From contig DUHN01000023.1 in assembly GCA_013330825.1 (NCBI GenBank), positions 1 to 18,200 of the forward strand: 18,200 bases of DNA, in the 5' to 3' direction. The position numbers and the translations under genes are program-made. Below the pieces are notes generated by a model. It was not told where the DNA came from and did no database searches. It worked only from the letters and a program-made list of their open reading frames with translations. Below, piece by piece: positions 15,781 through 18,200 of the stretch. This DNA is from Candidatus Woesearchaeota archaeon. Its GTDB lineage: Archaea > Nanobdellota > Nanobdellia > Woesearchaeales > GW2011-AR4. Positions within the stretch are counted from its first letter, which is position 1. Each line of letters begins with the position of its first letter.

Positions 15781-15949
15781 GCTCTCCCTCCTGCTCCTCG
15801 AACTTGATGAACCATTTGTTGTTCTGCTCATCGTATGAGAATATGACGTGGTACTTCTTCTTCTCGTCCAGCGCGAAGAGCAGCGGCCGCGGGACAGTGG
15901 TCTCCCAGCTTGACCCCCTCTTGTAGAGTTTGCGCTTGAAGGATACCAT
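15764..15949 (-). CDS. AbrB/MazE-like small protein, putative regulator
   Basis: A 61-residue protein. Residues 4-25 (FKRKLYKRGSSWETTVPRPL) resemble the swapped-hairpin AbrB/SpoVT half-site, in which a basic strand pair is followed by a T-[IV]-P turn and a hydrophobic helix (LLFALD). The second half (KKYHVIFSYDEQNNKWFIKFEE) forms two predicted strands. AbrB-like folds bind DNA as dimers, so it may regulate its own operon; this is inferred from pattern, not certain. It is the first gene of the four-gene operon with the zinc protein, ATPase and exchanger. The promoter lies in the AT-rich gap directly upstream. Confidence 0.68.
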   Translation of the reverse strand: MVSFKRKLYKRGSSWETTVPRPLLFALDEKKKYHVIFSYDEQNNKWFIKFEEQEGEHGHAF

Positions 15950-16124
15950 GTGGGTGAAGGGTTTGATAAATTTACTTATTTTAAGCTATATTTTTATCCT
16001 TATTTAAGTTTATCGGTTTTTTGTGGGGTGTTTTTGTTCATGGATTATTTTATACTTATTTTTAATAATATTTTATAGCTTATTTAAATATTCTTTTATT
16101 TACTTATAATTTATTAAAGAAAAA
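15950..16124. other. AT-rich intergenic region with an inverted repeat
   Basis: 175 bp without a gene, dominated by A/T runs and several TTTAAA/TTATTTAA boxes. A 9-bp inverted repeat (TAAGCTATA at 15982-15990, TATAGCTTA at 16074-16082) brackets the centre. The T-rich stretch on the minus strand just after the stop at 16125 (16112-16124, reading TTTTTCTTTAATA) probably ends the upstream minus-strand gene. The other end holds the AbrB operon promoter. Confidence 0.5.
15977..15986 (-). promoter_or_regulatory. Probable promoter of the AbrB-ATPase-exchanger operon
   Basis: Minus strand CTTAAAATAA, about 32 nt before ATG 15949, would give a leader of about 5 nt. An alternative box TAAATTTAT sits at 15966-15974. 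Both are in the AT-rich gap 15950-16124. Confidence 0.4.
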
Positions 16125-16580
16125 TTATGAAGAAACAAGAAGGAAATCTACCAGGGTCCTTTTTTCATCCCTATTGATGAGCCTCCCTGCATCCCCATGA
16201 AGGAGGCCGACATAGGAAAGGGTGGACCTCATCCCAGTGTTGACATCTCCCAATGCAGCCAGTGCCTTGCCAAGGTTATCTTTGATAAGAGGATAGTCTC
16301 CACTATTGAATTTCATCCCAAACGCATGGGTCGGGCCAAATTTTTCTTCGAGCGGGGTGGGAGAGCTGTAGTTCGTAAAATCTCCAAAATGCGCCCAATA
16401 GTCTGGCGAGACGAAACAAGAAAATCCTCTTGCCATGTGGGGGAAAATTTCTCTTCGAAATCGTTGGATGGCGGGCAAAGCCAATCCTTCGGGCATTGGT
16501 GGCTCCAAAACTCCAGAAGGCTCAAGAGTGCGATAAAGCGCAGGATTTTTCATTTCAAATAAAATACGCAGATCCCCCAT
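16125..16580 (-). CDS. Hypothetical protein divergent from dtdA
   Basis: A 151-residue protein that I do not recognise. It begins MGDLRILFEMKNPALYRTLE and contains FPHMARGFSCFVSPDYWAHF, EEKFGPTHAFGMKFNSGDYP and a C-terminal EKRTLVDFLLVSS. It looks soluble, with no cysteine cluster, signal peptide or membrane helix. The start at 16580 is supported by a TATA element centred about 26 nt upstream; the same open frame runs much further back to 17432, but there it is antisense to dtdA and is not counted. Codon usage looks less GC-biased than the neighbouring operons. It may share a faint pattern with the hypothetical protein at 17631-18197. Confidence 0.68.
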   Translation of the reverse strand: MGDLRILFEMKNPALYRTLEPSGVLEPPMPEGLALPAIQRFRREIFPHMARGFSCFVSPDYWAHFGDFTNYSSPTPLEEKFGPTHAFGMKFNSGDYPLIKDNLGKALAALGDVNTGMRSTLSYVGLLHGDAGRLINRDEKRTLVDFLLVSS

Positions 16581-16600
16581 GCCACTGGGAGAAAAGGATA

Positions 16601-16614
16601 GTTTAAAATAATTT
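16601..16614. promoter_or_regulatory. Shared bidirectional TATA element
   Basis: GTTTAAAATAATTT lies in the 51-bp gap between two divergent ATGs (16580 minus, 16632 plus). The midpoint of the gap is 16606, so the element is about 26 nt from each start codon. Both genes could be leaderless from a single nearly symmetric TBP site. Confidence 0.6.
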
Positions 16615-16631
16615 CCGCTAAAATCGCCTTT

Positions 16632-17609
16632 ATGCGCTTCGCCCTCATCGCCTCGCGGCAGGACCCGGCAGGCATGGCTATCCATCAGGGGTTGCTGCGG
16701 GCGTTCCCCTTTGTCTCGACAGACAGCGTGTTCCAGGGGAGCCCTGTCTGCAGGTATGAAGGCGGCGGCATTGCCGTCTCCCTCTATCTGCTCCAGGACC
16801 CATTGACCGAATCGGACAATCTTGAGCGATCCATAGAAGCGGATGCGTTCGTCTTCCTCTCCAAGCACCGTTCCGCCGCGAACACCCGGTCCTTCGCCGT
16901 GCATTCCATCGGCAACTGGGCGGAGGAGAAGGGAGGCGGCAAGGCGGGGATGCTGTGCCCGGCCACGGCGCTGCTCCAGCACGCCATCTTCCTGCAGCTC
17001 CTCCAAAGGCAAAGGGAAGGCTATGAGGTCACGATGGAGGCCACGCACCACGGCCCGTATATGGAGAAGCCGTCCGTCTTCGTGGAGGTGGGCAGCACGG
17101 AAGAGGAATGGGGGGATGCGGGGAATGGCAGGGTCATTGCAGAGTCGGTGATGGGAGGCATTGATGGGTATGTTCACCATACTGGCGCCAATGAAAAAAG
17201 GCCGATGGGAAAAGGTTCCAATGAAAAAGATCCAATGCTCGATGGCAATGCCAAAAACCCAGCGAAAAGCGATGATGACAATAATGGGAGGGGAGGGCGC
17301 GGGGAAAACGGCGGTGGGCGAAAGGAGGCTCCGAAAGTGGCCATCGGCATCGGCGGGCCGCACTACTGCAACAACTTCAACAAGGTGGCTCAGCGCAGGA
17401 ACATCGCCTTCTCCCACATCTGCCCGAAGCACAGGCTCAAAAATTTGAATGAGGAATTATTGAGGCAGGCTATTGAAAAAACTCAGGAGAAGATACATAT
17501 GATAGTTCTCGATTGGAAAGGATTGGGAAAGGAGAAGCAGAGGATTGTAGAACTGGTGAAGGGTTTTGATATTTTTATTAAAAGGGCGGATCAATTGCTC
17601 AAGGAATAG
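16632..17609 (+). CDS. dtdA: D-aminoacyl-tRNA deacylase, archaeal DtdA type
   Basis: Hydrolyses D-amino acids wrongly attached to tRNA (chirality proofreading) in the cytosol; this is the archaeal/plant DTD2 family, unrelated to bacterial Dtd. The 325-residue protein begins MRFALIASRQDPAG. It has the conserved EATHHGP block at residues 136-142 and IGIGGPHYC ending at 246, whose His residues are the metal and active-site candidates. A low-complexity, highly charged insertion occupies about residues 187-232 and includes the decapeptide pattern NEKxPMxxGx twice in tandem, explaining a length above the usual 270-280. ATG 16632 sits 26 nt after the shared TATA element. The gene converges with the hypothetical gene at 17631. 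Confidence 0.93.
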   Translation: MRFALIASRQDPAGMAIHQGLLRAFPFVSTDSVFQGSPVCRYEGGGIAVSLYLLQDPLTESDNLERSIEADAFVFLSKHRSAANTRSFAVHSIGNWAEEKGGGKAGMLCPATALLQHAIFLQLLQRQREGYEVTMEATHHGPYMEKPSVFVEVGSTEEEWGDAGNGRVIAESVMGGIDGYVHHTGANEKRPMGKGSNEKDPMLDGNAKNPAKSDDDNNGRGGRGENGGGRKEAPKVAIGIGGPHYCNNFNKVAQRRNIAFSHICPKHRLKNLNEELLRQAIEKTQEKIHMIVLDWKGLGKEKQRIVELVKGFDIFIKRADQLLKE

Positions 17610-17630
17610 CAAAAACTTTCCTTAAGAATA

Positions 17631-18197
17631 TTAGATTCGCCAAGACCCCCTGATTTTATTTTGAGTTTCAGCAGGCAAGAACCCTAAAGTGTTGGTTAGT
17701 TGGTAAGGAACATTTCCCCAAGAGTCGAGATAATCAATAAGTTTTGAGAGTGTTGGATATTTTTGGCTGTCCTTCACAACTGTTATGCCGTCAGGAGTCA
17801 AAAGCGCATAGGGCCCAAATTCATTTTGAATGTTCCATTTTGCCGCATCAAAGACTATGGAGGTTTTGTTGCCCGTATAGGTTTCTCTGCCCTCGTGCCA
17901 GTTTCCATCCTCTCCAATAAACATCGGAATATCTGTTCTTATGCGGCTTTCACCAGCCGGGCATACTTGGGCTCTAAGCATCGCTTTTTCATAAAAAAAG
18001 ACTACCCTGCCGATGTCAAGCCCAGAAGCCTCCAGATTCCATACATTCTCTTTTTCCCTGCCCAAAAATAAGGTGCCGGTGTTGGGATCCGTATAGCCGT
18101 CTTTTAACAGATGGGCTCCAAGAAGGGACGCGAGTGATGGACTTGAAGCTGCAAGCTTTATTCTCACGGCTGAAGGGGCCCCTAAAATTTCCCCCAT
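17631..18197 (-). CDS. Hypothetical protein at window edge, possibly 5'-truncated
   Basis: A 188-residue frame (start ATG at 18197, three bases from the window end, so the true N-terminus may lie outside). I do not recognise it. It appears soluble with mixed strand/helix sequence: SAVRIKLAASSPSLASLLGA near the start, DPNTGTLFLGREKENVWNLE, then VVFFYEKAMLRAQVCPAGES, and EFGPYALLTPDGITVVKD near the end. One cysteine, no membrane segment. It is less GC-rich than most of the window. It converges with dtdA, with 21 bp between stops. The frame is long and evenly composed, with no better frame on the other strand, which supports real coding. Confidence 0.68.
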   Translation of the reverse strand: MGEILGAPSAVRIKLAASSPSLASLLGAHLLKDGYTDPNTGTLFLGREKENVWNLEASGLDIGRVVFFYEKAMLRAQVCPAGESRIRTDIPMFIGEDGNWHEGRETYTGNKTSIVFDAAKWNIQNEFGPYALLTPDGITVVKDSQKYPTLSKLIDYLDSWGNVPYQLTNTLGFLPAETQNKIRGSWRI

Positions 18198-18200
18198 GCC

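Noticed and set aside
16581..17432. N-terminal 284 codons of the long minus-strand open frame that ends at 16125
   Set aside because: This part is antisense to DtdA, whose family motifs are clear on the plus strand. Only the C-terminal 151 codons, behind their own TATA element, look like a real protein.
1..18200. CRISPR arrays, insertion sequences, rRNA, phage genes
   Set aside because: No regularly spaced repeats, transposase or integrase motifs, rRNA blocks or structural phage proteins are visible on either strand.

Overview
The window is archaeal. It carries transcription factor E alpha, an archaeal D-aminoacyl-tRNA deacylase (DtdA), a two-domain Elp3, TruD, family X DNA polymerase and a PiT/DUF47 phosphate module. 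Most promoters are TATA-like TTTAAA boxes about 26 nt upstream of the start codon, which implies leaderless mRNAs. Coding DNA is GC-rich and promoter DNA is sharply AT-rich. A compact DPANN-type or euryarchaeal genome would fit, but I cannot assign the lineage. Genes are densely packed, with many ATGA-type overlaps, and I see no rRNA, tRNA, CRISPR array or transposase.

Layout. 1-2150: an unrecognised small protein translationally coupled to adenylate kinase, then TruD convergent with adk. 2151-2464: a 314-bp gap holding the truD and TM2 promoters and a large, very well-paired candidate non-coding RNA. 2465-3035: TM2 protein and a DUF2752-like membrane protein. 3113-4736: DUF47 regulator and PiT phosphate transporter. 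4739-6854, minus strand: a Nudix hydrolase and family X DNA polymerase (nucleotide clean-up and repair). 6855-7145: AT-rich promoter followed by about 130 nt of transcribed, structured leader or a separate small RNA. 7146-8471: TFE alpha and a nucleotidyltransferase. 8521-8679: small basic protein.

8812-11756, minus strand: Elp3 and an m5C-type RNA methyltransferase in one ATGA-overlapped operon, both tRNA/RNA modification enzymes. 11835-15949, minus strand: a four-gene operon of AbrB-like protein, four-cysteine putative zinc protein, P-type Ca2+-type ATPase and Na+/Ca2+-exchanger-family protein, which reads as a regulated cation-efflux unit. 15950-16124: AT-rich promoter and terminator DNA. 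16125-16580 (minus) and 16632-17609 (plus, DtdA) diverge from one symmetric TATA element exactly midway between their start codons. 17631 to the window end: a second unrecognised minus-strand protein, possibly distantly related to the one at 16125-16580.

The most unusual content is RNA-like rather than protein-coding: the 204-nt helical element at 2216-2419, with a 14-bp and a 10-bp perfect long-range helix and a duplicated 10-nt motif, and the structured stretch before the TFE gene. Low-complexity insertions in DtdA and Elp3, and a DUF2752-like protein lacking its usual cysteines, are also worth checking.
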